Source: Sinomonas albida (lineage in GTDB: Bacteria > Actinomycetota > Actinomycetes > Actinomycetales > Micrococcaceae). Taken from it: a stretch of DNA of 64,000 nucleotides. Location of the stretch: the NCBI RefSeq assembly GCF_004919045.1, contig NZ_SWDW01000012.1:1-64000 (forward strand), in the 5' to 3' direction. Below the pieces are notes generated by a model that was given only the letters and a program-made list of their open reading frames with translations, searched no databases and was not told the origin of the DNA. Below are positions 16,787 through 25,484 of the stretch, in pieces. The position numbers and the translations under genes are program-made. Position 1 is the stretch's first letter, and each line of letters begins with the position of its first letter.

Positions 16787-17718
16787 GCCGGCGCAGGCCC
16801 ACTGAGGAGTTCACGTCCTACTACGGGCGGCCCATCCTCAAGGAGCCCACGTGGAAAGCGCTTGACATCGCGGGCTACATCTTTGCCGGAGGGCTCGCCG
16901 GAGCGTCGTCCATCCTGGCGGCGGGCGCCCAGCACAGCGGCCGCCCCGGGCTGGAGCGGACGGCGAAGGTCACGGCGCTCACCGCCATCGGGGCGTCCGT
17001 CGTCGCCCTCGTCCACGATCTGGGCCGCCCCGAGCGCTTCGTCAACATGCTCCGCGTCGCCAAGCCCACGTCGCCCATGAGCGTCGGATCATGGATCCTC
17101 TCTGCGTACGGTCCGCTCGCGGGCGCGACCGCCGCGGCGAATCTCCTGGGCATCTTTCCCCGGGCCGGCAGGGCGGCAGGCATCGGAGCGGGGATCACCG
17201 GCTCGGCCGTGGCCACGTACACGGCGGTGCTCATCGCAGACACCGCGGTGCCGACGTGGCACGACGCCCACGGAAGGCTGCCCTTCGTCTTCGCCAGCTC
17301 CGCTGCCGCGTCGGCGGGCGGCGTGGCCGCAGCGCTGGCACCCCTCGAGGAAAGCGCTCCGGCCCGGCGAATGGCCGTCGCCGGGGCGATTCTCGAGACG
17401 GCCCTGAGCATGCGGATGGAGCGCAGCGGGCATCTGTCAGCGGAGACGTTCCACGCCGGCCGCGCCGGGACGCTCCTGCGCCTGTCCAAGGCCTGCACCG
17501 TGGGCGGGGCAGTCGGGCTTGCCCTCGGGGGCCGCTCGTCGCGCGTCGTGAGCGCGCTCAGCGGCCTTTCGGTGGCCGCTGGCTCGGCGCTCCTGCGTTT
17601 CGGGGTGTTCGAGGCGGGCCGCGCGTCCACTCGCGATCCGAAGTACGTGGTGGTCCCGCAGCGTGAGCGCGCCGACGCGCGCGAGGGGGTGTCCGCTCCG
17701 GCGGCTAGCATGGGATAG
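16783..17718 (+). CDS. nrfD: NrfD-type membrane subunit of formate dehydrogenase
   Basis: A 311-residue polytopic membrane protein of the NrfD/PsrC family, predicted to pass electrons to the quinone pool. It starts with a GTG overlapping the fdhB stop (GTGA). Features include GYIFAGGLAGASSILAAGA, the family motif HDLGRPERFVNMLRVAKPTSPMS in slightly varied form, and about eight hydrophobic segments. It replaces the cytochrome b556 subunit found in E. coli formate dehydrogenases. The fdhD chaperone gene is not in the window. Confidence 0.88.
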   Translation: MSRRRPTEEFTSYYGRPILKEPTWKALDIAGYIFAGGLAGASSILAAGAQHSGRPGLERTAKVTALTAIGASVVALVHDLGRPERFVNMLRVAKPTSPMSVGSWILSAYGPLAGATAAANLLGIFPRAGRAAGIGAGITGSAVATYTAVLIADTAVPTWHDAHGRLPFVFASSAAASAGGVAAALAPLEESAPARRMAVAGAILETALSMRMERSGHLSAETFHAGRAGTLLRLSKACTVGGAVGLALGGRSSRVVSALSGLSVAAGSALLRFGVFEAGRASTRDPKYVVVPQRERADAREGVSAPAASMG

Positions 17719-17755
17719 GCCCAATCCGGGCCACAAACCCGAAAGGCCTACCCTC

Positions 17756-19357
17756 GTGATCACTGTCCAGGACCTCGAACTCCGCGCTGGCGCGCGCCTG
17801 CTCATGGACGAGGTGACGTTCAGGATCGACAAAGGGGACAAGATCGGGCTCGTGGGCCGCAACGGTGCGGGCAAGACCACGCTCACACGAGTCCTCGCGG
17901 GGGAGGGCACCCCGGCCGCGGGGACGGTGACCCGCAGCGGTGAGATCGGCTACCTCCCGCAGGACCCGCGGACGCCGGATATGGAGCAGCTCGCGCGGGA
18001 CCGCATCCTCTCAGCGCGAGGTCTCGACGTCGTCGTGCGCAAGCTCCGGGAGGCGCAGGCTGAAATGGCGAGCGACGACGCCACCACGCAGCGCAAGGCG
18101 ATGGCGCGCTACGACCGTCTGGAGTCGGAGTTCCTCGCGGGCGGCGGTTACGCGGCTGAGGCCGAAGCCGCCGCAATCTCGGCGAACCTCGCGCTCCCGG
18201 ACCGCATCCTCAACCAGCCGCTGAGGACCCTCTCGGGTGGCCAGCGCCGCCGCGTCGAGCTCGCGCGCATCCTCTATTCCGCAGCGGACACGCTGCTCCT
18301 CGACGAGCCGACCAACCACCTCGACGGCGACTCCATCGCGTGGCTGCGGGACTTCCTCAAGGCGCATCAGGGCGGCCTCATCGTCATCTCGCACGACGTC
18401 GAGCTGCTCGAAGCCACCGTCAACAAGGTCTTCCACCTCGACGCGAACCGCGCCGTGATCGACGTCTACAACATGGGCTGGAAGCGCTACCTCAGCCAGC
18501 GCGAGACTGACGAGCGCGCACGACGGCGGGAGCGCGCCAATGCGGAGAAGAAGGCTCAGGTCCTCATAGACCAAGCGAACAAGATGCGCGCCAAGGCGAC
18601 CAAGGCCGTCGCCGCGCAGAACATGGCGAAGCGTGCCGAGCGCCTGCTCGCCGGGGTCGCGGAGGAGCGGGTCTCGGACCGCGTGGCCGCTCTCCGGTTC
18701 CCGGAACCTGCCCCGTGCGGCAAGACCCCCCTGCAGGCGGAAGGCCTCTCCAAGTCGTATGGCTCGCTCGAGATCTTCACGGACGTGGACCTCGCCGTCG
18801 ACCGCGGTTCCCGCGTGGTGATCCTAGGCCTCAACGGCGCCGGGAAGACGACGCTCCTGCGGATGCTCGCGGGCGTCGACTCGCCGGACACAGGCGAGGT
18901 CGTCCCGGGCCACGGGCTCAAGGTCGGCTACTACGCGCAGGAGCACGAGACGCTCGATCCGGACCGCACCGTCCTCGAGAACATGCGCCGCGCGGCGCCG
19001 GATCACCTCGGCGACGCGGACGTGCGCGGCATCCTTGGCTCGTTCCTATTCACGGGCGACGACGTGGACAAGCCGGCAGGCGTCCTCTCCGGCGGGGAGA
19101 AGACACGGCTCGCCCTCGCGACGATCGTTGCCTCGAGCGCGAACGTGCTGCTTCTCGACGAGCCCACCAACAACCTCGACCCGGCGAGCCGTCGCGAGAT
19201 CCTCGGAGCGCTCCAGACGTACAAGGGCGCCGTGGTCATGGTGAGCCACGACGAGGGCGCCGTCGAGGCGCTCAATCCCGAGCGCGTCGTGCTGCTGCCG
19301 GATGGGGTCGAGGACCTGTGGAGCGCTGACTACTTGGACCTCATCACCCTCGCGTAG
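17756..19357 (+). CDS. ABC-F family ribosome-associated ATPase
   Basis: A 533-residue soluble protein with two ABC ATPase domains and no membrane segments, typical of ABC-F translation factors. The domains carry GRNGAGKTTL with LSGGQRRRVEL, and GLNGAGKTTLL with LSGGEKTRLAL; LLLDEPTNHLD and LLLDEPTNNLD are the Walker B motifs. A charged interdomain linker of about 80 residues lies near 240-320. The GTG at 17756 begins VITVQDLELRAGARLL, close to the Rv1473-type proteins that also lie near suf genes in mycobacteria. Whether it confers antibiotic protection or aids translation is not clear from sequence. Confidence 0.87.
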   Translation: MITVQDLELRAGARLLMDEVTFRIDKGDKIGLVGRNGAGKTTLTRVLAGEGTPAAGTVTRSGEIGYLPQDPRTPDMEQLARDRILSARGLDVVVRKLREAQAEMASDDATTQRKAMARYDRLESEFLAGGGYAAEAEAAAISANLALPDRILNQPLRTLSGGQRRRVELARILYSAADTLLLDEPTNHLDGDSIAWLRDFLKAHQGGLIVISHDVELLEATVNKVFHLDANRAVIDVYNMGWKRYLSQRETDERARRRERANAEKKAQVLIDQANKMRAKATKAVAAQNMAKRAERLLAGVAEERVSDRVAALRFPEPAPCGKTPLQAEGLSKSYGSLEIFTDVDLAVDRGSRVVILGLNGAGKTTLLRMLAGVDSPDTGEVVPGHGLKVGYYAQEHETLDPDRTVLENMRRAAPDHLGDADVRGILGSFLFTGDDVDKPAGVLSGGEKTRLALATIVASSANVLLLDEPTNNLDPASRREILGALQTYKGAVVMVSHDEGAVEALNPERVVLLPDGVEDLWSADYLDLITLA

Positions 19358-19403
19358 TCGCTGCTTGATCCCACTTAACATCTGCCTAACATTTTTGACG
19401 GAC

Positions 19404-19420
19404 GGTTGACAGTATTGTCA
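19404..19420 (+). promoter_or_regulatory. promoter -35 box overlapped by a palindrome
   Basis: A consensus-like TTGACA (19406-19411) lies within the palindrome TGACA-GTAT-TGTCA (19407-19420), 63 bases before the DUF6177 start. A repressor binding this repeat would block the toxin-locus promoter. The -10 box is not obvious; CTGAGG or TAGCTT downstream are weak candidates. Confidence 0.4.
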
Positions 19421-19482
19421 TGACGCCCTGAGGCCGCCTAGCTTGGGTTTTGCACGCTTGTTGTGAAACATGCAGGGGGGTC

Positions 19483-20565
19483 ATGGGCTTCGAGCATCCG
19501 CTGCTCGAGCGGTGTGTCGGGCGCTTCGCCTGCGCCCGCCTCGAGGGACGCGTCGTCTCGCTGAGTGAGCCGCTCGCGGATTTCATCGTCGGGGCCGTGA
19601 GAGTCGGTCTCGTGCCGGTCGTTGTGAGCGCCTCGAGCGCGCGCTGGACGTGGCTGGCTCGCTTTGTGCTTGAGGGTACGGGTGGGCTCCGGGTCGGCGC
19701 GATCGACGGTGGATTCGTGGACGGGCGGGACGGCACGCTGCACGAGGAGCTTGACGCGCTCTTGGGCGGGCAGGCCTCGGTCCGCGGCCACCCGCCTGGC
19801 TCGGCGGCGGCGGCGGACCTCGGCGCCTGCCAAGCGACGTTCTCGGTGAGCGTCCATTATCCGCCGGACGAGACGACGATCCTCGGCAAGCCTGCCGAAC
19901 TCCTGTCACTGCATCTGGCCGGCGCGCCGCTCGCGGCGTGGGGACCTCACGAGCCGGCGACCCTTCAGTGGGACCCCATCGCGCTCACTGAGACCGCCCG
20001 CCGGCGGATGCCCGGCGACCTCCGCCTCGTCCTCGCGGGCCCGGGAGTTCACATGACGTCCCTCATCAAGCGGACTCGGACGGGCGTCGAGGAGACGGTG
20101 AGCGGCGTCGGGCTGCTCGGCCCGGCGTCGATGGATCTCGACACGGTCGGCGAGCAGGCCGCGAACAGCCTTGCCGCCGTCGCCCATGAGGTGCCCCTGC
20201 CCATCTTCGGTACGGTGACCGCGCAGCTCGGGGCTGCTGATCTCACGAGCACGCTCGCTCCGGCGCCGCCGTCCGTGCCCGTCGCGGCGCTCATCGGGCC
20301 GCGCGCCGTGCGCTCCATGGCGTGCGACGTCGATGGGCTGAGTCGCGATTTTGCCCTCCGTACGGCAGGGAAGCTTCGTGTGCCGTCGCTCGTCGCGAGC
20401 TTCGCCGGCGCCGAGCTTCCGCCGTGGGACGAGGCGCGAAGGCTTGCAGAAGCGCTCGGAAGCGAAGCAATCAGCCGGGCGTTCGCGCCTTCTCGTCGGG
20501 GAGGTTCGGGCAGCGCAGCTGATGGTTCCGGTGCCGATCTGGTGGAAAAGGTCGTCGCGAGGTGA
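19483..20565 (+). CDS. DUF6177-like protein of a type VII secretion locus
   Basis: A 360-residue protein without signal peptide or membrane segments. It resembles the DUF6177 family, whose members occur in actinobacteria beside ESX-like small proteins and polymorphic toxins. The ATG at 19483 has a G-rich site just upstream; the frame is open a further 11 codons. It heads a four-gene + strand cluster with an ESX-type protein, a toxin and an immunity gene, which suggests a role in loading or handling the toxin, but no biochemical role is known. The family call is from memory and needs a profile search. Confidence 0.6.
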   Translation: MGFEHPLLERCVGRFACARLEGRVVSLSEPLADFIVGAVRVGLVPVVVSASSARWTWLARFVLEGTGGLRVGAIDGGFVDGRDGTLHEELDALLGGQASVRGHPPGSAAAADLGACQATFSVSVHYPPDETTILGKPAELLSLHLAGAPLAAWGPHEPATLQWDPIALTETARRRMPGDLRLVLAGPGVHMTSLIKRTRTGVEETVSGVGLLGPASMDLDTVGEQAANSLAAVAHEVPLPIFGTVTAQLGAADLTSTLAPAPPSVPVAALIGPRAVRSMACDVDGLSRDFALRTAGKLRVPSLVASFAGAELPPWDEARRLAEALGSEAISRAFAPSRRGGSGSAADGSGADLVEKVVAR

Positions 20566-20575
20566 GGGGGGAACG

Positions 20576-20941
20576 GTGGTGAATGGCTGGAGGCTCGCCC
20601 CGGCCGGGGTGGGGAGCGCCTTGGTCGCGGCGCAGGATTCGGTGGAGCAACTTCGGAGTGGACTCACTGACCTGTCTTCGGCGCCTGAGTCCTTGGCTGG
20701 CGGAGCCGGGGGAGACGGGGTGGTCGCTTCGGCCTTCGCCTCGTTTCTCGAGGAGCAGGCCGCGGGCCCGCTCGCGTCGATGATGGGGCGGTATTCCGCG
20801 GCCGTTACGGCGACGGCGTCGGCCGCTGAAGTCTACGTGGCGGGCGACGAGGAGATGGCCGCAAACTTTGTGCGCGATGCAGGGCAGGTGGCATCGACCG
20901 AGGACTCGCCTCAGTTCACTCGTCGGGGAACGGCGTGGTAG
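20576..20941 (+). CDS. ESX-type small secreted protein (DUF6507-like)
   Basis: A 121-residue mostly helical protein starting VVNGWRLAPAGVGSAL. The N-terminal W-x-L-x-PAGV pattern and the Ala-rich helical body with YVAGDEEMAANF near the end resemble DUF6507 and other WXG100-like partners of type VII secretion substrates. The GTG at 20576 follows GAGGGGGG. It overlaps the toxin gene start by seven bases, implying co-translation and probably pairing with the toxin N-terminus. Confidence 0.65.
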   Translation: MVNGWRLAPAGVGSALVAAQDSVEQLRSGLTDLSSAPESLAGGAGGDGVVASAFASFLEEQAAGPLASMMGRYSAAVTATASAAEVYVAGDEEMAANFVRDAGQVASTEDSPQFTRRGTAW

Positions 20942-23022
20942 CGGGCGCAGCCCGAGCGGACGGGCTCATCGTCCCGGATCGGATCCCTGGGGAGGAACTG
21001 GATCCTGGTCGCGTGCGAACTGTCGCGGACGGCCTGGTTGCGTCGCGTCGCCGGATTGCGGCCGGGGCTGACGGGGTTGAGGCGGCTTGGGCCGGGCTCC
21101 CTGCAGTGTTCGAGTCACCGGAGGCGGCTATCGTGTACCGCGCGATGGAGCCTGCGAACCGGGCCGCTCGTGATTTCGCTGGGCGGCTCGATGCCGTGTC
21201 GCGCACGCTCGAGGAGTACGCGGACCGAATTCAGCCGATCAAGGCCGAGCTTGCGGCCGTTCGAGCCGACGCGGCGGCGTTCGTTGATGAGGTCGGCCCG
21301 GACGGGCTCGTATGGGTGAACGCGTCCGAGACCAAGCGCTACGAGTTTGATGCGCTGGCTACGGCTGGGATGGGCGCTTCCGGAATGGTCGACGGCGCCG
21401 CGATGGGCGCGCTGCTGTCGCCTCAGGATCCGGTGGACTACCTGATCTCGAAGGGGGAGACCGCCCGTTCAGGGCCTGACGGCCCGCAGATCCTCGCGCC
21501 GTGGCACGAATCGGGATCGTACGTGGACCGGAACAACCGCCTGCTCGACCGGGTCGCAGACGCCTACGCCAAGCTGAGCCAGGCCGAGGCGGACTGCGCC
21601 GACGAGATCAACCGACAGCGCACAGGCGGTAGTGCTCCGGTGGCCCGCGTGGAGGCGTGGGAGCTCAAGCAGTCTGGAGCTGAAGCGGTGGACCTGCCGT
21701 GGGGCCAGCGCGCGGACGAGGACCGCAACTGCGGGGAGAGCATGTGGTGGGGCGCGGGCAACGCCCTGAAGGAGACAAGCCAGGGGCTCGGTGGCCTCGC
21801 TGTGGGGTACGACCCGCAGCGGAACGAGTACTGGCGGGGCGACGCCTATGCCAGCGCGTGGAAGGGATTCGGTCTCGGGATCGGCTCCTTGGCGCTGTCC
21901 CTGAACCCGCTTGCGCCGATCCTAGGCTCGATGGGCGTGCCGGTGTTCAAGGAGGCCAACGAGAACGTCCAGGCCATGGCCAAGTCGCTCGTCGCATGGG
22001 ACACCTGGGGAAAGAACCCTGGCGAGGCGCTGGGCATGGCGGCTGTCGGCATCGGCGGTTTCCTGGTCCCGGGGCCGGGTGAGGCGGCGGGAGCGCTCAA
22101 GGGCGCGGGCGTGGCCGCGAAGCTCGCCAAGGGGTCCAAGACCGCCGAGGAAGCAGCCCAAGGCGGGAAGGCGGCGGAGGATGCCGCTGCAAGCGCGGGC
22201 AAGACGGCCGGTCACGCCACCGAGTCGATCGAGCAACGCCTCGCCGATCGCGAGAAGACCGGTGCGGACGTGGCCGGGCAGAGCGGGCACGCGCGGGAGA
22301 CACTCTCCGACTTGGGCACCCGCGAAACCCAACTCGATCTCGACGGCCTCAGCCAATCAGAACTTCCGGGCCACTCAGCGTCGGATACCCGTAGCGTAGA
22401 TCTCGGTATCGCTGGCTCGGCAGACGGAGGCAACTCCTTTCCCCGCAGTGACTCCGAGGTACACCTCGGGCCAGGCGTTCATGCTTCGCCGGACGAAACG
22501 GGAAGGCTCCCGCGAGACCCATACGCCCCGGGCCTCCACCATCCAGGGGGTGACCCACCTCGAACACCGGCCTCAGGTGACTCTGATGGAAGCGCTGGAA
22601 CATGGGAGTATATTAAGCGAAATTCTCCAGGTGAAGAATGGAAGGTCTACCAAGAACAGATCGCCGGCATTCGCCGGAACGCCCAAGGTTACGTTCCCGA
22701 GTATCTTGTCCCAAGGGAATTCGGAAAGCCAGTTCAGTTCGACGGTCACGTGTGGCGCGGGCGGCCACCACGCGAGATATTCCTTGAAGCTAAGGATGGG
22801 TATGGAATCATGGTCGATCCGGCGAAGCCAAGATTCTTCTTCACGAAGCATGGACAGGAATTTATTGAACAAGCCAGGAGCCAAGCCGAAGCAGTTCGGC
22901 GACTGTGTCCAGAGGCTAGGATCGAATGGCACTTTTCAAATCGGGACGTCGCGGATGCTGTGCGAGACGTCTTCTTAGATTCGGATATTTCCGTCGAAGT
23001 TTACTACACGCCGAAAGCGTAA
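20935..23022 (+). CDS. polymorphic toxin with C-terminal REase-5-like nuclease domain
   Basis: A 695-residue protein of modular toxin layout. Residues 1 to about 110 are helical, like a type VII secretion targeting domain. Residues about 240-400 are a Gly/Ala-rich pretoxin region, and about 400-550 are a low-complexity linker. Residues about 557-695 form a domain resembling Tox-REase-5: WKVYQEQIAG, VQFDGHVWRG (Asp603), FLEAKDGYG (Glu618, Lys620), QARSQAEAV and IEWHF. The D...ExK arrangement is the metal-dependent nuclease core. Codon usage becomes visibly less GC-rich from about 22560, as expected for an exchanged toxin tip. The GTG at 20935 overlaps the ESX gene. Confidence 0.75.
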   Translation: MVAGAARADGLIVPDRIPGEELDPGRVRTVADGLVASRRRIAAGADGVEAAWAGLPAVFESPEAAIVYRAMEPANRAARDFAGRLDAVSRTLEEYADRIQPIKAELAAVRADAAAFVDEVGPDGLVWVNASETKRYEFDALATAGMGASGMVDGAAMGALLSPQDPVDYLISKGETARSGPDGPQILAPWHESGSYVDRNNRLLDRVADAYAKLSQAEADCADEINRQRTGGSAPVARVEAWELKQSGAEAVDLPWGQRADEDRNCGESMWWGAGNALKETSQGLGGLAVGYDPQRNEYWRGDAYASAWKGFGLGIGSLALSLNPLAPILGSMGVPVFKEANENVQAMAKSLVAWDTWGKNPGEALGMAAVGIGGFLVPGPGEAAGALKGAGVAAKLAKGSKTAEEAAQGGKAAEDAAASAGKTAGHATESIEQRLADREKTGADVAGQSGHARETLSDLGTRETQLDLDGLSQSELPGHSASDTRSVDLGIAGSADGGNSFPRSDSEVHLGPGVHASPDETGRLPRDPYAPGLHHPGGDPPRTPASGDSDGSAGTWEYIKRNSPGEEWKVYQEQIAGIRRNAQGYVPEYLVPREFGKPVQFDGHVWRGRPPREIFLEAKDGYGIMVDPAKPRFFFTKHGQEFIEQARSQAEAVRRLCPEARIEWHFSNRDVADAVRDVFLDSDISVEVYYTPKA

Positions 23023-23052
23023 TGACTTGAAGAATAGAAGAAGGAACCAATC

Positions 23053-23802
23053 ATGATTCCAGGAAAGATGTTATTGCGTGCAAAATGGGGAGGGCGAGGT
23101 GAAAGCCTTGAATCGATTGTGGACCGGATATGGGAGTTGCTAGGCTATCTGGAGTCGTTGGGGGGGAGAATTGGTCAGCCGATGTGGTCGGCGGAGCCCG
23201 TCTTGGTGACCGGCGATCGGGTCGAGCTTGAGAAGATAGTTCTAGCCCGGTACGAGAAGGACGATGCGACCGGACAACCAATTTGGGCCGCCGGAACTCA
23301 CGTATCGCTCTTGCAGGAGCCATACAGCACGGAGAGGCCCGCAGCTGTGGATTTAACTTCCACCCTTGGCGCCGAGGCCGGGATTCAAGGTCTTGCCGTC
23401 AACTCGGCGTTGGTAACTTTCGGGGGACTCGGCCCGCAGCGGAACGAGGAGCGATTCCCGATAGAGGCCGAGGTGCTGCCTCGTGCGGTAGAGCTCGTGA
23501 AAAAGTTCGTCCGTGTTTGGGAGCCCGATGCCGCCTCTCTGGATTGCACTGACCTTCTTCGTGCGCAAAAAGTTCAGGGAATCACATATCCGACGATCGG
23601 GTTCGTGACCTGGCTCGCAGACAATGTCGTGGCCGGCGACTTGTCTCGAGTTCAAGTGGCGCACCTCGAACGTTTCGCGAACGGCACGCTCCTGAGCGTC
23701 GATCTTACCGGCGACCGACTCCTCGAAGATGGTCTTGCGCTCGTGGATCAGGTCTTCAAGGCTGGACTTATGCGTCCTATCCCGGCTATGCAGGGTGAAT
23801 GA
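23053..23802 (+). CDS. probable immunity protein to the upstream toxin
   Basis: A 249-residue soluble protein 30 bases after the toxin gene, the classical place for an immunity gene. It begins MIPGKMLLRAKWGGRGES and has no signal peptide, so it would act in the cytoplasm. Imm52-type immunity proteins accompany Tox-REase-5 toxins, and size and context fit, but the family match is tentative. The ATG at 23053 has AAGAAGGA upstream. Base composition is lower in GC than surrounding core genes, matching the toxin tip. Confidence 0.6.
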   Translation: MIPGKMLLRAKWGGRGESLESIVDRIWELLGYLESLGGRIGQPMWSAEPVLVTGDRVELEKIVLARYEKDDATGQPIWAAGTHVSLLQEPYSTERPAAVDLTSTLGAEAGIQGLAVNSALVTFGGLGPQRNEERFPIEAEVLPRAVELVKKFVRVWEPDAASLDCTDLLRAQKVQGITYPTIGFVTWLADNVVAGDLSRVQVAHLERFANGTLLSVDLTGDRLLEDGLALVDQVFKAGLMRPIPAMQGE

Positions 23803-23817
23803 CACGGCGGCGCTCTA

Positions 23818-24201
23818 GTGACGATCCCAAGTTTATTTCTGCTGCGAGCCGGCTGGGGCACCCGCGAGGAATCGGCGGCGGAATTGACTCACCGCATCTC
23901 GTCTCTTCTCGCAGTCTTTTCTTCGGCCCGCGGGTCACTCGCGAATAGATTCTGGTCTACCGAGCTTCAGCCAGTGACAGGAGATCGGCGGGTTCTGGAC
24001 CATCTGGTCGATCAGGGCTATGAGCGGAATGTGGAGACCGGGCGGCCCGTGAGGAACTCCGCCGCGTACGTCCCAGAGACAGGCCACAGGCCCATGGCCT
24101 CGAGCCCTGCCGCCCGGATCTTCGGGTGCGAGTGCATCTTCGAGTCCGCATTGAACCACGGCATCAGCGCGACGCCCCTTTCTCGCGCTGTGCGCGGATG
24201 A
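23818..24201 (+). pseudogene. truncated second copy of the immunity gene
   Basis: A 127-residue frame whose first 80 residues align with the preceding immunity protein: LLRAGWGTREES against LLRAKWGGRGES, FWSTELQPVTGDR against MWSAEPVLVTGDR, and GYERNVETGRPV against RYEKDDATGQPI. After about residue 90 the similarity fades and the frame stops, about 120 residues short of the full copy. It is either a decayed paralogue or a short orphan immunity protein from a lost toxin cassette. A GTG start at 23818 is used. Confidence 0.65.
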
Positions 24202-24251
24202 TGTTGCCCACGGCCTGCTCGCCGGTCGGGTCACGATAGGTCAAAAAGGGT

Positions 24252-24283
24252 GCGGCCCGCCGCTCCTGGGAGTAGCGGGCCGC
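24252..24283 (+). terminator. hairpin downstream of the immunity genes
   Basis: GCGGCCCGC (24252-24260) and GCGGGCCGC (24275-24283) form a perfect 9-bp stem with a 14-base loop, followed by CTTGTG. The T-run is weak, so termination strength is uncertain. It closes the toxin-immunity transcript. Confidence 0.5.
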
Positions 24284-24332
24284 CTTGTGATGGCCGCATC
24301 TGCGCCCCGTTTCGGCAGGCGATGAGACCCGT

Positions 24333-24536
24333 TTGGAGATCCATTTGGAGCGGAAATATCAGGCGCGTCTTGCCGCCAATGGTTTGCCCGCCATAGTTGC
24401 CGGTTTTATTCTCGGAGGTTTGCCGGATCAGTTCTTGGACACCTACGGGCTGGGGTCGCTCCTTATGGCCGCAGGGGTCGTGCTGCTCTGCTATTTCGGT
24501 TGGAAGACCATCTCGACGGGTCGGCGGAACCCTTGA
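24333..24536 (+). CDS. possible small membrane protein
   Basis: A 67-codon frame from a TTG start. Two hydrophobic stretches (LPAIVAGFILGGL and LGSLLMAAGVVLLCYFGW) would form a helical hairpin. It lacks a clear ribosome site and I do not recognise a family. It may be a real small protein of the accessory region or a remnant. Confidence 0.3.
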   Translation: MEIHLERKYQARLAANGLPAIVAGFILGGLPDQFLDTYGLGSLLMAAGVVLLCYFGWKTISTGRRNP

Positions 24537-24673
24537 TCCTCATCCCAGCCGATCGCGGGCCATCGGCTAGCGCGGGCGGGCACGTGTCGCCAGCGTGAGC
24601 CGGACGTGTCTTTCAACGGTCTCCTTTCGGGGCGTAAGCTTTCGCTGCCGTCTGAGGCGGCAAGAGATTGGGG

Positions 24674-25414
24674 GTGTCCGTGAACCGTGACCTGCTCAAG
24701 GGACCGTCTGCGTACGTGCTTCTGGGGGCCGCAGTCAGGATGGCTTTCGTCACAGGCGGGTGGTACCTGTTCCTTCTCCTTCTGATGTGGCTAAAGGTCC
24801 CGGGCTCGTGGTTCACGACGACACTCGTCCTGATGGGGTTTCTGCCGCTTTCTTCGCACACCGTGTCTTATGCCTGGTCTTCGGCCAAGGAGCGCGCAGA
24901 AAAGCGGGCCGGCTACACGACCTTTCCCTTTAGATACAAGGAGCTCGAACAGCGAGACCCATATCTTGGGGCGGTCATTCGGGCGGCCGGGGAAGACTAT
25001 CTGGATGGATCCGAATTTAGTGCTCTCGTTCAGCGGTCGCGGGCGCTGGCACGCATGATCCAACCGACGGGCTCGATGCTGACACCACCGACGGCCGCCT
25101 TTCCAAAGGGACTACGTTCGACCCGAGTGGATTCGGCGCGGAAACCCTACCGTGGGCCAGCTCTGTGGATCGTCCTCTTCTTGGGCGCCGTCCTCATCTC
25201 TGCGTGGGGCGGGGAACAGCTCACACCCACAGGCACCGACTGGTACTCGACCGACGGAATGGGGTGGAATCCCGCCATCATCCTCATCATGTGGATCACC
25301 GGCCAAGTGCCCGTATCCCGCGGAACCATCGCGATACTCTCCGTGCTGCTCGCAGCGCTCGTCATCGCCTACTACCTCACGAGAAGAAGACGAACTCACA
25401 GCGGGGAACGCTGA
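24674..25414 (+). CDS. membrane protein of unknown function
   Basis: About 246 residues. Two hydrophobic helices near the N-terminus (AYVLLGAAVRMAFVTGG, then FLLLLMWLKV onward) are followed by a soluble region of about 100 residues and three hydrophobic segments near the C-terminus (LWIVLFLGAVLISAW, IILIMWITG, IAILSVLLAALVIAYYL). I do not recognise a family. In-frame start options are TTG 24668, GTG 24674 and GTG 24680; 24674 has AGAG at a suitable distance. It lies downstream of the toxin/immunity locus, without obvious functional link. Confidence 0.6.
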   Translation: MSVNRDLLKGPSAYVLLGAAVRMAFVTGGWYLFLLLLMWLKVPGSWFTTTLVLMGFLPLSSHTVSYAWSSAKERAEKRAGYTTFPFRYKELEQRDPYLGAVIRAAGEDYLDGSEFSALVQRSRALARMIQPTGSMLTPPTAAFPKGLRSTRVDSARKPYRGPALWIVLFLGAVLISAWGGEQLTPTGTDWYSTDGMGWNPAIILIMWITGQVPVSRGTIAILSVLLAALVIAYYLTRRRRTHSGER

Positions 25415-25484
25415 CGATGTATGGGTCTTTTAAGACTCTCCTTTCGGGCGTGGTCTGGCGCGGTTGGGGATATTTGGGGGCGCC

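Larger units (their letters stand above)
24202..24667. other. gene-poor stretch after the toxin locus
   Basis: This 466-bp stretch contains one terminator-like hairpin (24252-24283) and one doubtful 67-codon frame (24333-24536). No RNA gene, repeat array or transposase remnant is evident. It looks like eroded accessory DNA. Confidence 0.5.
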
